64,000 nucleotides of DNA from Treponema sp. (GTDB lineage Bacteria; Spirochaetota; Spirochaetia; Treponematales; Treponemataceae): contig JAFLSN010000011.1 in assembly GCA_022510905.1 (NCBI GenBank), positions 1 to 64,000 of the forward strand. Reading direction: 5' to 3'. The notes under the pieces were generated by a model. The model was not told where the DNA came from. It ran no database searches and saw nothing but the letters and a program-made list of their open reading frames with translations. Position numbers and translations under genes: made by a program. Numbering within the stretch: position 1 is the stretch's first letter; each line of letters begins with the position of its first letter. This document shows, piece by piece, positions 43,041 through 51,645 of the stretch.

Positions 43041-44471
43041 TTAGTCGCTTGGTCCGCTTGTAACAACACCTTCGTCACAATGTTCGAGCGGGCGCGGTTC
43101 TGCGGCAATTCGTTGATCGATGGGAATGTATGGGCGCTCCTCGGAAATATTTTTGTATGCGGGTCGGTAGATTCTTCCGCCGGCAACAATTTCTTCTATG
43201 CGGTGTGCGCTCCAGCCTGCGATACGGGCAATAGCAAACAGCGGTGTAAACAGCTCGCGAGGAATATTCAGCATTGAATAAACAAAGCCTGAGTAAAAAT
43301 CAACATTTGTGCAAATCTTTTTTGCGCTTCCGTGGAATTCCTCCAGAATATGCGGTGCCAGTTTTTCGATGTTACGATACAAGTTGAATTCTTCTTCGCA
43401 ACCCTTTTCGCGGGCAAGTTCTTCTGCTTTGTCGCGAAGTAGTGTGGCGCGAGGGTCGCTGATGGTATAAACGGCGTGGCCTTGGCCGTAAATCAAACCG
43501 GTGTGGTCAAACGCTTCTTTGCGGGCAATTTTACGAAGATATTCAGCAATTTCATTTTCGTTGCTCCAATCTTTTACGTGCGACTTGATGTCATCAATCA
43601 TGTCCATAACCTGAATGTTTGCGCCACCGTGCCGGCGGCCTTTCAATGAGCCAACTGCTGCTGCAACCGCAGAATATGTGTCTGTGTCTGCGGAAGATAC
43701 CACATGGATTGTGAGCGAAGAGTTGTTGCCGCCACCATGTTCCGCATGCAGAATGAACGACAGGTCAAGAATTTCAGCCTCAAGACGTGTGTACCTTTTA
43801 TTGCTGCGAATGAGCCGCAAAAAATTTTCAGCCGTGCTCAGCGATGAACGCGGATTGTGAATGTACATGCTTTTGCCGTCAGTGTAATGCCGCTTGGCTT
43901 GGAAGGCGTATGCTGTTAATGTTGAAAAACGTGAGATAAGTTCAATGCATTGACGCAGGTTGTTTGCAACATCTCGGTTTTCGGGGTCGTTGTCATAGGA
44001 ATATGAAGCGAGCACACCGCGCGCGATTTTGTTCATGATGTCGCTGGAAGGTGCTTTCATAATCATGTCTTCAGTAAAATTGTGCGGCAAAGAACGGAGC
44101 TGTCCTAAAAGCGAAGTGAATTCCGCAAGCTGGTCTGAAGTGGGCAGATCGCCGAACAACAGCAGGTACACGCACTGCTCGTAGCCAAACTGGTGGTGCT
44201 TTTCAGAATCCCGCACTATGTCTTCAACATTGTAGCCACGATATACAAGGCGACCGGGAACAGCAATTTTGTTTCCATTGGCATCAATTTCGTAGCCCAC
44301 GACATCTCCGATGCGGGTAAGGCCCACCAGAACACCACGCCCATCTGCATAGCGAAGGCCACGCTTTACATCATATTTTTGGTACAAAGAAGGAGAGATA
44401 GGATCATTGCATTGCGCAAGATTTGAGAGCTTGTTAATAAAAGTGCTATTTTCAATTTTTTTTTCTGACAT
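43041..44471 (-). CDS. gltA: Citrate synthase
   Basis: A 476-residue protein. Catalytic and binding segments are present: FILHAEHGGGNNSSLTIHVV (active-site His), LKGRRHGGANIQVMDMI, HTGLIYGQGHAVYTISDPRA (second His), and the Asp/Arg region VDFYSGFVYSMLNIPRELF. It condenses acetyl-CoA and oxaloacetate; treponemes generally lack a full TCA cycle, so it probably feeds glutamate synthesis, which agrees with glnA elsewhere in the window. Length and the KHHQFGYEQCVYLLLFGDLP region place it with the long bacterial type II-like/anaerobe clade. AAGGAG precedes the ATG, and TATAAT lies upstream near 44500. Confidence 0.95.
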   Translation of the reverse strand: MSEKKIENSTFINKLSNLAQCNDPISPSLYQKYDVKRGLRYADGRGVLVGLTRIGDVVGYEIDANGNKIAVPGRLVYRGYNVEDIVRDSEKHHQFGYEQCVYLLLFGDLPTSDQLAEFTSLLGQLRSLPHNFTEDMIMKAPSSDIMNKIARGVLASYSYDNDPENRDVANNLRQCIELISRFSTLTAYAFQAKRHYTDGKSMYIHNPRSSLSTAENFLRLIRSNKRYTRLEAEILDLSFILHAEHGGGNNSSLTIHVVSSADTDTYSAVAAAVGSLKGRRHGGANIQVMDMIDDIKSHVKDWSNENEIAEYLRKIARKEAFDHTGLIYGQGHAVYTISDPRATLLRDKAEELAREKGCEEEFNLYRNIEKLAPHILEEFHGSAKKICTNVDFYSGFVYSMLNIPRELFTPLFAIARIAGWSAHRIEEIVAGGRIYRPAYKNISEERPYIPIDQRIAAEPRPLEHCDEGVVTSGPSD

Positions 44472-44600
44472 TGACTACTCCTTGCTTTGTTTTGCATAAT
44501 TATACAAAGTATTGAATCTGTATGCAACCCTACCTGATAGACAAAATGTGGCGGCTATTTTGCAAATAAAATACTGCCATATTTCCTGCTGTTTTGAATT

Positions 44601-44652
44601 TGATTCGTACGGAAAAGATGCATACATTGCTTCTGCATCGTGGGTGCTGATT
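44601..44652 (+). repeat. Dispersed intergenic element, short form
   Basis: TGATTCGTACGGAAAAGATG, CATACATTGCTTCTGCATC and GTGGGTGCTGATT: complete 52-base short form between the divergent gltA and nitroreductase genes. Confidence 0.85.
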
Positions 44653-44745
44653 CTTGACCAGAGCTGCAATACTCCATACAATTTGCATATTGCGGAGCTG
44701 TTTTAACGGCTTGTTGTTTTTGATTTTTTTAATAGCGAGGTTTTT

Positions 44746-45270
44746 ATGGATTTTTTTGAATTGGCACAGAAACGGTATTCAGTTCGTGATTTTGCTGATA
44801 CGCCGGTGGAAGCAGAAAAACTGGAAAAAATTTTGGAAGCGGGACGGCTTGCTCCCACGGCAAAAAACTCGCAAAGCCAAAAGATTTTTATTTTGCAAAG
44901 CGAAGAAGCCTTGGCTCGTATACGCGCAACAACCAAAATGACATTTAATGCACCTGTTGTGCTGTTGGTCTGCTACGATAAAAAACTAAGCTATAAGAAT
45001 CTTGATGAAACCCACTATGTAAATTATGACGGCGGTGAAGTCGATGCCACAATTATCACCACCACCATGATGATGGAAGCAACGGAACTGGGGCTAGGTA
45101 CATTGTGGGCACGCGGATTTGATTCACAGAAAATATTTGATGCATTTCCGGAAATTTCAGGACTTGAAGTTGTGTGCCTGCTGGACATCGGCTACCCAGC
45201 TTCTGGCGCCATGCCATTTCCGCGCCACACAGATAGAAAGCCGCTTTCAGAAACCACTGTCCGGCTTTAG
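44746..45270 (+). CDS. Nitroreductase family flavoprotein
   Basis: A 174-residue protein; ATG after GCGAGGTTTTT. FMN-binding segments: N-terminal KRYSVRDFADTPVEAEKLEK with the R-S-x-R-like basic cluster, LEAGRLAPTAKNSQSQKIF, and C-terminal MMMEATELGLGTLWARGFD ... VVCLLDIGYPA. Proteins of this family are NAD(P)H-dependent reductases of nitro compounds, quinones or enones. Substrate not predictable. It is on the small side (about 170 residues), typical of the clostridial group. Confidence 0.9.
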   Translation: MDFFELAQKRYSVRDFADTPVEAEKLEKILEAGRLAPTAKNSQSQKIFILQSEEALARIRATTKMTFNAPVVLLVCYDKKLSYKNLDETHYVNYDGGEVDATIITTTMMMEATELGLGTLWARGFDSQKIFDAFPEISGLEVVCLLDIGYPASGAMPFPRHTDRKPLSETTVRL

Positions 45271-45359
45271 CAAGTGATAGGTTGAAGAGGCGTAGTTTTG
45301 GGCGACAGTAATAGAGGGTCTGAATAATCATTTTGATGTGCAATACGTTGGAGGTTTTT

Positions 45360-46262
45360 ATGGAGCATCCATTGCATGTGGCAGCGTTTGGAGAAATCCT
45401 GTGGGATGTGCTGCCTCAGAAAAAATGTCTCGGAGGCGCTCCATTTAACTGCGCCGCACACATGAACAGGCTGGGCTTTAACACAACTATGATTTCAGCC
45501 CTGGGCGATGATGCCTTGGGAACAGAAGCTCTCAGAGTGATTTCGCAAGAACAGATGGATTCAAGCTTCATTCAGGTGCAGAATGATTTTCCTACCGGGC
45601 AAACGGATGTCATTTTAAAAAACGGAAGCCCGTCGTACGAATTCAACATGCCATGCGCTTGGGATGCCATCTCTCTTGGTGAAGGCATGCTGGCGAATAT
45701 TGCCTCGTTGCAATTGGATGTGTTTTGTTTTGGCTCTCTGGTTCAGCGTTCTAAAAAAAGCCGCGATACACTTTTTTCGATTCTAAAAATAATACACTCG
45801 CCAATAATTTTTTTTGATGTGAATCTCAGAAAAGAATTTTACACAAAAGACGTAATAGCCCGTTCGCTGGAATATGCAACTATTTTAAAACTGAATAATG
45901 AAGAACTTCCAATCCTATGTTCGATGTTTGGCTATCCGCAGGATGAACTTGCATTTTTAAAAAACATTTCCTTCGATTTTAATCTGGATGGCGTTATCCT
46001 TACAAAAGGAAGCCAAGGTGCCATGGCCTGGTTTGAAAATACGCAGTACCAGGTTTGCCCCGGGCCCGTGCACGTGGTAGATACTGTTGGCGCGGGTGAC
46101 AGTTTTTCTGCCGCGTTTCTGTTTGTTTATGCTCAAACACATGCCGTGCAAAAAGCGCTTGAAACTGGCAGCGCATTGGCCGATTTTGTTGTGTCACACG
46201 ATGGTGCAATACCTTCGTATACTGCCGCTCTCAAAAACCGCATCGCCGCATTTTGTTTGTAA
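45360..46262 (+). CDS. PfkB-family carbohydrate kinase (fructokinase-like)
   Basis: A 300-residue protein; ATG at 45360 follows TTGGAGGTTTTT. PfkB signatures: AAFGEILWDVLPQKKCLGGA and PFNCAAHMNRLG at the N-terminus, LTKGSQGAMAWFE, and the C-terminal DTVGAGDSFSAAFLFVYAQ with the catalytic Asp. The FGEILWDVLP beginning is typical of fructokinases, but ribulose, fructose or other ketose substrates are possible. No sugar transporter lies next to it. Confidence 0.9.
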   Translation: MEHPLHVAAFGEILWDVLPQKKCLGGAPFNCAAHMNRLGFNTTMISALGDDALGTEALRVISQEQMDSSFIQVQNDFPTGQTDVILKNGSPSYEFNMPCAWDAISLGEGMLANIASLQLDVFCFGSLVQRSKKSRDTLFSILKIIHSPIIFFDVNLRKEFYTKDVIARSLEYATILKLNNEELPILCSMFGYPQDELAFLKNISFDFNLDGVILTKGSQGAMAWFENTQYQVCPGPVHVVDTVGAGDSFSAAFLFVYAQTHAVQKALETGSALADFVVSHDGAIPSYTAALKNRIAAFCL

Positions 46263-46365
46263 GAAATATTTTTTTTTGCACAAGCCTTTCTGCAAAAATG
46301 ATGGCAACTGTAGTGTTTTAACACAATGGTTATGAATGAGGATTGCCGTGCCTGAGCCAGGGGGC

Positions 46366-46395
46366 TTGCCGTAAAAGTGAATGGCTTGGTATAAT
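46366..46395 (+). promoter_or_regulatory. Promoter TTGCCG-18-TATAAT
   Basis: TTGCCG (46366-46371) and a perfect TATAAT (46390-46395) precede the gene at 46403. The -10 box ends 7 bases before ATG and there is no Shine-Dalgarno sequence, pointing to a leaderless message. Confidence 0.75.
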
Positions 46396-46402
46396 ATCGC
46401 AT

Positions 46403-46786
46403 ATGTCACTGGTTTCGTTTTTTGAACGCTGGTTCGCAAAAAAAAAATCAACAACAAAACAAAAAGAACCCAGTCTGCTCAGTCAAATTGGTTCTTCAAT
46501 GGAATTGTTGCTTTTAAAAGCTGGCTCGCTTACAGGCAGCGCAATAAATGAAAAAAATCGTATTGTGGCTCTTTCGGAAACAGCGGCAAAGTTACGGCCT
46601 CTGGAAGAAATTGCCGCTGTAAAATTTGAGCAGGATATATTAGGAAGAATCACCGCTGTTAGTTCAGCATGTGACACCGTGCTTGCCGGAAAAGATACCG
46701 ATGATTTAAATCACGCCATTGACGCTTTGGCGCACATTATCGGTCAGCGTAAAAACCTTGAATCTGGAACTCCAAAGGAGTCTTAG
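46403..46786 (+). CDS. Small conserved-looking protein, unknown function
   Basis: A 127-residue soluble protein I do not recognise. N-terminal amphipathic helix (SLVSFFERWFAKKK), basic linker, then a helical bundle: SLLSQIGSSMELLLLKAGSL, AVKFEQDILGRITAVSSACD and LNHAIDALAHIIGQRKNL. No signal peptide, membrane segment or catalytic motif. Coding is supported by a consensus promoter placed exactly for a leaderless start at 46403 and by ordinary codon use. It stands alone, convergent with the sirtuin gene. Confidence 0.7.
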   Translation: MSLVSFFERWFAKKKSTTKQKEPSLLSQIGSSMELLLLKAGSLTGSAINEKNRIVALSETAAKLRPLEEIAAVKFEQDILGRITAVSSACDTVLAGKDTDDLNHAIDALAHIIGQRKNLESGTPKES

Positions 46787-46826
46787 GCTCTTTGTTTTTG
46801 CAGGAAGAATGCAAGAACCGCGCTGT

Positions 46827-47591
46827 TCAGCTTTTGCCGGTGGAACATCGTACTTTGCCCAGCACTTTACCAATGCTGTCGTGAATGACCAAATCGGCAA
46901 TGCCGTCACTTGCAGTGGCATCGCGGTTTATAAGCACCAAATGCTCTCCGCGGAATGCTCTGATAAATCCCGCCGCCGGATACACTGTGAGCGATGTTCC
47001 TCCGATGATAAGCAAATCGGCGGCTTGCAGGGCGGCAAGCGTTTTTTCAATAACGGATTCGTCAAGCGGCTCTTCATACAGCACCACATCAGGTTTGATA
47101 ATGCCGTTGCAGCCGTTTTTTGTGCATCGGGCAATTCCTTCCGCGTCTTGATTTGCAATCATAAATGCGGCATCGTAAAATGTGTGACAAACCGTGCAGT
47201 GGTTTCGCAATGTGCTTCCGTGCAGTTCCAGTACATTTTTGCTGCCCGCCGCCTGATGCAGCCCGTCGATGTTTTGAGTAATCACAGCGCTCAGTTTTCC
47301 AACCTGTTCCATCTCCGCCAGTTTTAGATGAGCCGCGTTCGGTTTGATTCCTTCGATCAGAATTTTCTCACGGTAAAATCGATAGAATTCTTTTGGGTTA
47401 TGCTGAAAAAAAGTGGCGCTTAGAATTTCTTCTGGAGGAAAATCCCATTTTTGATTGTACAGACCATCCACGCTGCGGAAATCGGGAATGCCGCTTTCCG
47501 TAGAAACACCTGCGCCGCCAAAAAATACGATGTTGTGGCTGCTGTCAATATATGACTGCAAACGTTCTGCTTGTTCTTGCATTTCTGCCAT
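46827..47591 (-). CDS. cobB: Sirtuin NAD-dependent protein deacylase
   Basis: A 254-residue SIR2 protein; GGAGGACA precedes the ATG. NAD-binding FFGGAGVSTESGIPDFRS, catalytic His in ELHGSTLRNHC, TQNIDGLHQAAGS, a four-Cys zinc site (CTVC and CTKNGC), GIIKPDVVLYEEPLD and GTSLTVYPAAGFI are all present. It removes acetyl or other acyl groups from lysines, producing nicotinamide and O-acyl-ADP-ribose. The motif GIIKPDVVLYEE belongs to the bacterial class U/III-like set. No acetyltransferase gene is adjacent. Confidence 0.94.
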   Translation of the reverse strand: MAEMQEQAERLQSYIDSSHNIVFFGGAGVSTESGIPDFRSVDGLYNQKWDFPPEEILSATFFQHNPKEFYRFYREKILIEGIKPNAAHLKLAEMEQVGKLSAVITQNIDGLHQAAGSKNVLELHGSTLRNHCTVCHTFYDAAFMIANQDAEGIARCTKNGCNGIIKPDVVLYEEPLDESVIEKTLAALQAADLLIIGGTSLTVYPAAGFIRAFRGEHLVLINRDATASDGIADLVIHDSIGKVLGKVRCSTGKS

Positions 47592-47710
47592 GTGTCCTCC
47601 GTATGTCGCTGTGCGCGCCTGTCATGCTACAGTGTCAGTATACCGCAGCATGGCAAAAAAAATCTAGCACTTCTTTTTTTTTCGCGCTGCCAGGAGGAAC
47701 GTGTTTTATA

Positions 47711-47775
47711 TGATTCATGCGGAAAATGTACATACCATGCTTATGCAAAACCGGTTCCCAGCTTGAAGTCTTGCT
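47711..47775 (+). repeat. Dispersed intergenic element, left module
   Basis: TGATTCATGCGGAAAATG, TACATACCATGCTTATGC, then CCGGTTCCCAGCTTGAAGTC and TTGCTTTT, matching the left part and GCTTGAAGCCTTGC segment of the 51253-51570 copy. Right terminus absent. Confidence 0.78.
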
Positions 47776-47918
47776 TTTGCGTTTTTTTGGGCAACCGGTT
47801 TCCCTTGACCTAAGCATTGAAATACCATAATTTATAAGGAAACAGTTCATGCTAGCCGTGTTGGATTTGTTTTAATGTCAAAACAAGATGGAATGAAAAT
47901 CCGCGATTTATAAGCAAA

Positions 47919-48098
47919 ATGGACTGTCTCAAAATTAAAGTAAATATATGTTGCCAGATTGCCGATGCGGAAACTATATGGATTGAAGTAAAAACCACAC
48001 AAATTGGTGGCTTTTATTTTTACGAAGGTTTGCGGTGCAAACTTACATACCAACTGCCATTTTTCAATCTGTTGCAAAGTGGCGTAAAAGTCAATTGA
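47919..48098 (+). CDS. Possible small ORF (59 residues) or gene remnant upstream of lemA
   Basis: An ATG at 47919 opens 59 codons ending TGA at 48096-48098. The composition is protein-like (ADAETIWIEVKTTQIGGFYF, then YEGLRCKLTYQLPFFNLL), with predicted strands, two Cys near the start (ICCQIA) and no membrane segment. The frame is open upstream of the ATG back to about 47856, so it may be a truncated remnant of a longer gene. There is only a weak ribosome binding site (TAAGC). It ends 38 bases before the lemA start. No family recognised. Confidence 0.35.
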   Translation: MDCLKIKVNICCQIADAETIWIEVKTTQIGGFYFYEGLRCKLTYQLPFFNLLQSGVKVN

Positions 48099-48136
48099 AA
48101 CAGGAGATTTTCTTTTTGACTTTGATGGAGTTTTAT

Positions 48137-48736
48137 ATGAAAAAAATATTCAATGTATTTTTTGAAGTGCTGGCCACAGTGTGTTTTGTATGCGTTTGTA
48201 CCGGGTGCGGATATAACACACTTGTTGAGCAGCGTGAAGCTGTAACCAGCCAGTGGGCCAATGTTGAAAACCAATATCAGCGCCGTGCGGATTTGATTCC
48301 CAATTTGGTGGCGACAGTCCAAGGTTATGCCAAGCATGAAAACGAAGTGTTTACCGACATTGCCGAAGCCCGAGGAAAATTGAGTGGAAGCCCCGTCATT
48401 GATTCGTCAATCACTGAAGACCCTGAGGCATTTGCACAGTACCAGAAAATGCAGAATCAGCTCGGCGCCAGTCTGGGGCGGTTGATTGCAATTTCCGAAG
48501 CATACCCTGAGCTAAAAGCTAATGAAAATTTCCGCGACTTGCAGAGTCAGCTTGAAGGCACCGAAAACCGCATCGCCACAGAACGCAAGCGGTACAATGA
48601 TGCCGCCCGCACGTACAATGTTACACGGCAAAAAATTCCTACGGTTCTTGTGGCAAACATATTCGGCTTTAAAGAAAAAGCATACTTCACCGCATCTGAA
48701 GGAGCCCAGAAAGCACCCGCGGTGAATTTTAACTGA
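48137..48736 (+). CDS. lemA: LemA family lipoprotein
   Basis: A 199-residue protein; the ATG at 48137 follows TGGAG. Signal segment VFFEVLATVCFVCVCTGC ends in a lipobox, so unlike most LemA proteins it is probably lipid-anchored. The LemA core is clear: SQWANVENQYQRRADLIPNL, VATVQGYAKHENEVFTDIAE, LGRLIAISEAYPELKANENF and LEGTENRIATERKRYNDAAR. LemA proteins are envelope proteins of helical fold, frequently paired with TPM-domain proteins as here. Exact function unknown. Confidence 0.92.
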   Translation: MKKIFNVFFEVLATVCFVCVCTGCGYNTLVEQREAVTSQWANVENQYQRRADLIPNLVATVQGYAKHENEVFTDIAEARGKLSGSPVIDSSITEDPEAFAQYQKMQNQLGASLGRLIAISEAYPELKANENFRDLQSQLEGTENRIATERKRYNDAARTYNVTRQKIPTVLVANIFGFKEKAYFTASEGAQKAPAVNFN

Positions 48737-48759
48737 CATCCAACAGCAGGTGGCAACGC

Positions 48760-49464
48760 ATGAAGTACAAGGCATTGATAAAAAAACTTTCACTTGATGA
48801 TGCGGATTTAGAAAAAATAAAAACCGCAGTACAAAAAGCTGAATCAAAAACCTCCGGCGAAATTGCGCTGGCCATAGCTGCTGAAAGTTCTTGCTATGCC
48901 TTTTGGGAATTGGCAGCCGCGTTGGGAACATCGCTGTTGTTGCTGGTGTGCCTGTTTCCGCTTGCACCTCAAATATACACTTGGCTTGGCCGAATGTTTT
49001 GGGGAGAAGAGCCATGGTACCTTGCTGCGTTTTTTTTAGCTTTGTGCGCAGCGATGGTTTTGCTGCTGTATGCGGCATATAATATTCCTGCTATTGATCG
49101 CTTGGTTATTCCACGGGTGGCCCGGCAGCAGGCTGTTACAGCACGGGCTTTGCGGTATTTTGCGCAGAGCGGTGTTTATGCAACAGAAAATCGTTCTGGC
49201 GTGCTGATTTTTGTTTCGTATTTTGAACGTGAAGTGCGCATCCTTGCAGACACCGGGCTGAATCAAAAAATTTCTCCAGACCTGTGGAATCTTGTCAGTG
49301 ATGAAATTTCAGACAGTTTTGCAAAAGGAAATGTTGCAGAAGCATTTATCACTGCCGTGCAGCGCTGCGGTGATTTGCTTGCGGAAAATTTTCCGGCGCA
49401 TGGCGCAAAAAGCAATGAGCTTCCAGACGGACTTGTTGTTCTGGAAAATGACCGCTGGATTTGA
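48760..49464 (+). CDS. TPM-domain membrane protein (short form)
   Basis: A 234-residue protein with the layout of small TPM/YgcG-like proteins: helical start (DDADLEKIKTAVQKAESKTS) with GEIALAIAAES, two transmembrane helices (LGTSLLLLVCLFPLAPQIY and LAAFFLALCAAMVLLLYAAY), then the TPM half with ARALRYFAQSGVYATENRSG, VLIFVSYFEREVRILADTGL and FAKGNVAEAFITAVQRCGDL. It follows lemA by 23 bases and precedes a second TPM gene, so the three genes form an operon. Role probably in envelope maintenance, unproven. Confidence 0.85.
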   Translation: MKYKALIKKLSLDDADLEKIKTAVQKAESKTSGEIALAIAAESSCYAFWELAAALGTSLLLLVCLFPLAPQIYTWLGRMFWGEEPWYLAAFFLALCAAMVLLLYAAYNIPAIDRLVIPRVARQQAVTARALRYFAQSGVYATENRSGVLIFVSYFEREVRILADTGLNQKISPDLWNLVSDEISDSFAKGNVAEAFITAVQRCGDLLAENFPAHGAKSNELPDGLVVLENDRWI

Positions 49465-49511
49465 TTGTCTGCCGTTCACTGTATCTTTAAATTTGTGTAC
49501 GAGGGATTGCA

Positions 49512-50519
49512 ATGAAAAACAAAAAATCAAAAAGACAGCCAGGCAATGAACTTGGCGCATTTTTCTTTCTGTTGATTTTTTTTGTTGGTGTGCCACTTGC
49601 AATCATCAAAGGCGTGACAGCGCCACATGCTTCTCAGGCAAAAATGGCGGATGCCGGCGCTCAATCTTCATACGCCAACCAGGCAGATTCCCTGCCTTCT
49701 GCCGAGCTGGAGCAAAACCAGATTCCGTTTGATGCCACTAAGCCCGGGAATGCCGATGCTGTTTCTGGGCTGGCGGGCTACACTGCGCCTGTTCCATATG
49801 GTGCCGCATACAAAAAAAACAAAAATGGCCTGTACGAGCTTGCGGGCCCTGTGATGGATACCGCCCATATCCTGGATAAAACCACCTATGCGGAACTTTC
49901 TGATTTTTTATTGAATCTTGACAAATCGACTGGTGTGCAGATTGCGGTGCTCACAGTGCAGGGGCTTGGTGGCGAATCGATTGAATCATTCAGCATGAAA
50001 TATGCCGAGGCATGGAAATTGGGCCAACAGGGTATAGACAACGGAGCTTTGCTCACTGTGGCTATGAACGAACGTGATGTGCGCATAGAAACTGGCTACG
50101 GTACCGAAGGCGTTTTGACAGACGCACTCTGTTCCCGCATTTTACGCTCAGTTATTATCCCGGCATTTCAGAAAGGTGAATATGCAACAGGCATCCGCGA
50201 TGGTATAAAAAACATGGCGGGTATTATCACAGGCGACAAGTCTCTTGTGAGCGTGAATGCCGTCCGTTCTTCAGGCACTTCTTCTGCATTGGTGCCACTG
50301 ATTGTGTTCAGCATTTTTATTGCATTTTATATTTTTATGGCAGTGCTGTACTCATCAAAAAGAGGAATAGGCTCCGGCGTTTATATCAGGCCTTTTATCC
50401 GAGGCCATGGCCCGTCTGGCAGCATCTTTAATGGTTCCGGTTTTGGCAGCTCAGGCGGCCACCGTTTTAATGGCGGTGGAGGTGGTTTTGGCGGCGGCGG
50501 TTCTTCAGGTCACTGGTAA
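49512..50519 (+). CDS. TPM-domain protein (YgcG-like), long form
   Basis: A 335-residue protein; ATG after GAGGGATTGCA. N-terminal hydrophobic segment (AFFFLLIFFVGVPLAIIKG), ~90-residue linker, TPM domain (about 115-250) with VMDTAHILDKTTYAELSDFL, KSTGVQIAVLTVQGLGGESI, GQQGIDNGALLTVAMNERDV and RIETGYGTEGVLTDA, a second transmembrane helix (LVPLIVFSIFIAFYIFMAVL), and a Gly/Ser/Phe-rich tail ending GGGSSGHW. This is the classic YgcG architecture encoded beside lemA. TPM domains have weak phosphatase activity in some organisms and assist photosystem repair in plants; the role here is unknown. Confidence 0.9.
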   Translation: MKNKKSKRQPGNELGAFFFLLIFFVGVPLAIIKGVTAPHASQAKMADAGAQSSYANQADSLPSAELEQNQIPFDATKPGNADAVSGLAGYTAPVPYGAAYKKNKNGLYELAGPVMDTAHILDKTTYAELSDFLLNLDKSTGVQIAVLTVQGLGGESIESFSMKYAEAWKLGQQGIDNGALLTVAMNERDVRIETGYGTEGVLTDALCSRILRSVIIPAFQKGEYATGIRDGIKNMAGIITGDKSLVSVNAVRSSGTSSALVPLIVFSIFIAFYIFMAVLYSSKRGIGSGVYIRPFIRGHGPSGSIFNGSGFGSSGGHRFNGGGGGFGGGGSSGHW

Positions 50520-50538
50520 ACGGAACGATCATTCGGTT

Positions 50539-50567
50539 TTGACACCCTAACTGCTTTTCTGTATTAT
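50539..50567 (+). promoter_or_regulatory. Consensus promoter TTGACA-17-TATTAT
   Basis: TTGACA (50539-50544) and TATTAT (50562-50567) with 17-base spacing. The -10 box ends 5 bases before the ATG at 50573, so transcription should begin at the start codon itself. This is the clearest leaderless case in the window. Confidence 0.85.
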
Positions 50568-50572
50568 ATGCC

Positions 50573-51232
50573 ATGCGAACTTATACAACGCTTTTTTTTG
50601 ATTTTGACGGCACTTTGTTTGACACATCGGAAGGTGTGTTCCATTCATTTGATTATGTGGTTGATTTTTACCGTCTGAATGTTCCAGACAAGTCGGTGTA
50701 CAACACAATGATTGGCCCTCCGCTTTTGGAAAGCTTTTCCCGCGTGTTTCATTTTGAAGGTCAGCAGCTGCAAGATGCAATCGCAAAATATCGGGAATAT
50801 TATACAGACAAAGGCATGTTTGAATGTTGTGTGTATGATGGCGTTGTTCCCTTGATTGAGCAGCTTCGCGCAGCAGGAAAACACATCGTAGTTGCAACCA
50901 GCAAGCCCGAAGTGTATGCTAAACAGATTTTGCAACGCAAAAACATGCTCCATCTGTTCGATTTTGTAGGCGGAAGTGATTTGGAAGAACAGGTTCGTGT
51001 GCATAAAGTTGACATAATCAATTACGTGCTGCAAAGTCAAGGCATCGCGGAAAAAACGTCATGTCTTATGATTGGAGACACCCGTTTTGATATTGAAGGA
51101 GCACAAAAGGCAGGACTCGACTCACTTGGTATTTTGTGGGGATTCGGCACAAAGGAATCGCTTGAACATGCAGGCGCAACATACATTGCAGCAAGTCCGC
51201 CAGAAGCAGGGCGACTGTTGCTCGGGCGTTAA
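50573..51232 (+). CDS. HAD-superfamily phosphatase (phosphoglycolate phosphatase-like)
   Basis: A 219-residue HAD hydrolase of subfamily IA. Motif I FFDFDGTLFDTSEG with nucleophile Asp, motif II VVATSKPE (Thr/Ser), motif III with Lys in KVDIINYVL, and motif IV CLMIGDTRFDIEGAQKAGLD. The cap domain is helical (YVVDFYRL ... DAIAKYREYYTDKG). Related to Gph/PpaX-type enzymes acting on phosphoglycolate or pyrophosphate; the exact substrate is unknown. It has its own consensus promoter with no 5' leader. The dispersed element follows 20 bases after the stop. Confidence 0.92.
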   Translation: MRTYTTLFFDFDGTLFDTSEGVFHSFDYVVDFYRLNVPDKSVYNTMIGPPLLESFSRVFHFEGQQLQDAIAKYREYYTDKGMFECCVYDGVVPLIEQLRAAGKHIVVATSKPEVYAKQILQRKNMLHLFDFVGGSDLEEQVRVHKVDIINYVLQSQGIAEKTSCLMIGDTRFDIEGAQKAGLDSLGILWGFGTKESLEHAGATYIAASPPEAGRLLLGR

Positions 51233-51252
51233 AGTGAATTCACTTTTGTTGA

Positions 51253-51570
51253 AATCAACACACCCAGATGAATAAGATGGGGATGATTTTTCTGAAATTT
51301 GACTCTTGCGTAGTTATAAAAGAATCTTTAGACCTTGCTGGATATGCTGTTCTCATAAAGTATCGCACTCATGCTGGAAACACCGTTTCGCAACAAAGAG
51401 AGAAACGGCAGCCAATAACCGAGTTTTCGCAGAAAACCCGAAGTTAAAATCAGACGCACCATCTGCGCGGCTGATTTTAAACGTTCATTTCGACCACTAC
51501 TTGCAGCAAGGCTTCAAGCCGGGCACTGGCTTCTCAGAAGTGCGGCATGTACCCTTTTCCTCACGAATCA
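51253..51570 (-). repeat. Dispersed intergenic element, long form with extra central segment
   Basis: Minus-strand reading from 51570: TGATTCGTGAGGAAAAGGG, TACATGCCGCACTTCTGAGA, AGCCAGTGCCCGGCTTGAAG, CCTTGCTGCAAGTAGTGG, then about 110 bases unique to this copy containing AAAATCAGCCGCGCAG and its opposing CTGATTTTAA, then TATGAGAACAGCATATCCAG, TCAAATTTCAG and right end TCTGGGTGTGTTGATT. At 318 bases it is the longest copy. Confidence 0.85.
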
Positions 51571-51575
51571 TGAAT

Positions 51576-51616
51576 ATAAAAAAACACCGTGCCTGTTGCA
51601 CAAATGGCACGGTGTT
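51576..51616 (-). terminator. Rho-independent terminator of cysK
   Basis: On the minus strand AACACCGTGCC pairs perfectly with GGCACGGTGTT over a 12-base loop, followed by TTTTTT. It begins about 30 bases after the cysK stop. Confidence 0.93.
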
Positions 51617-51645
51617 CGCATATGGTCTTCTATAAACCTGCGAGA

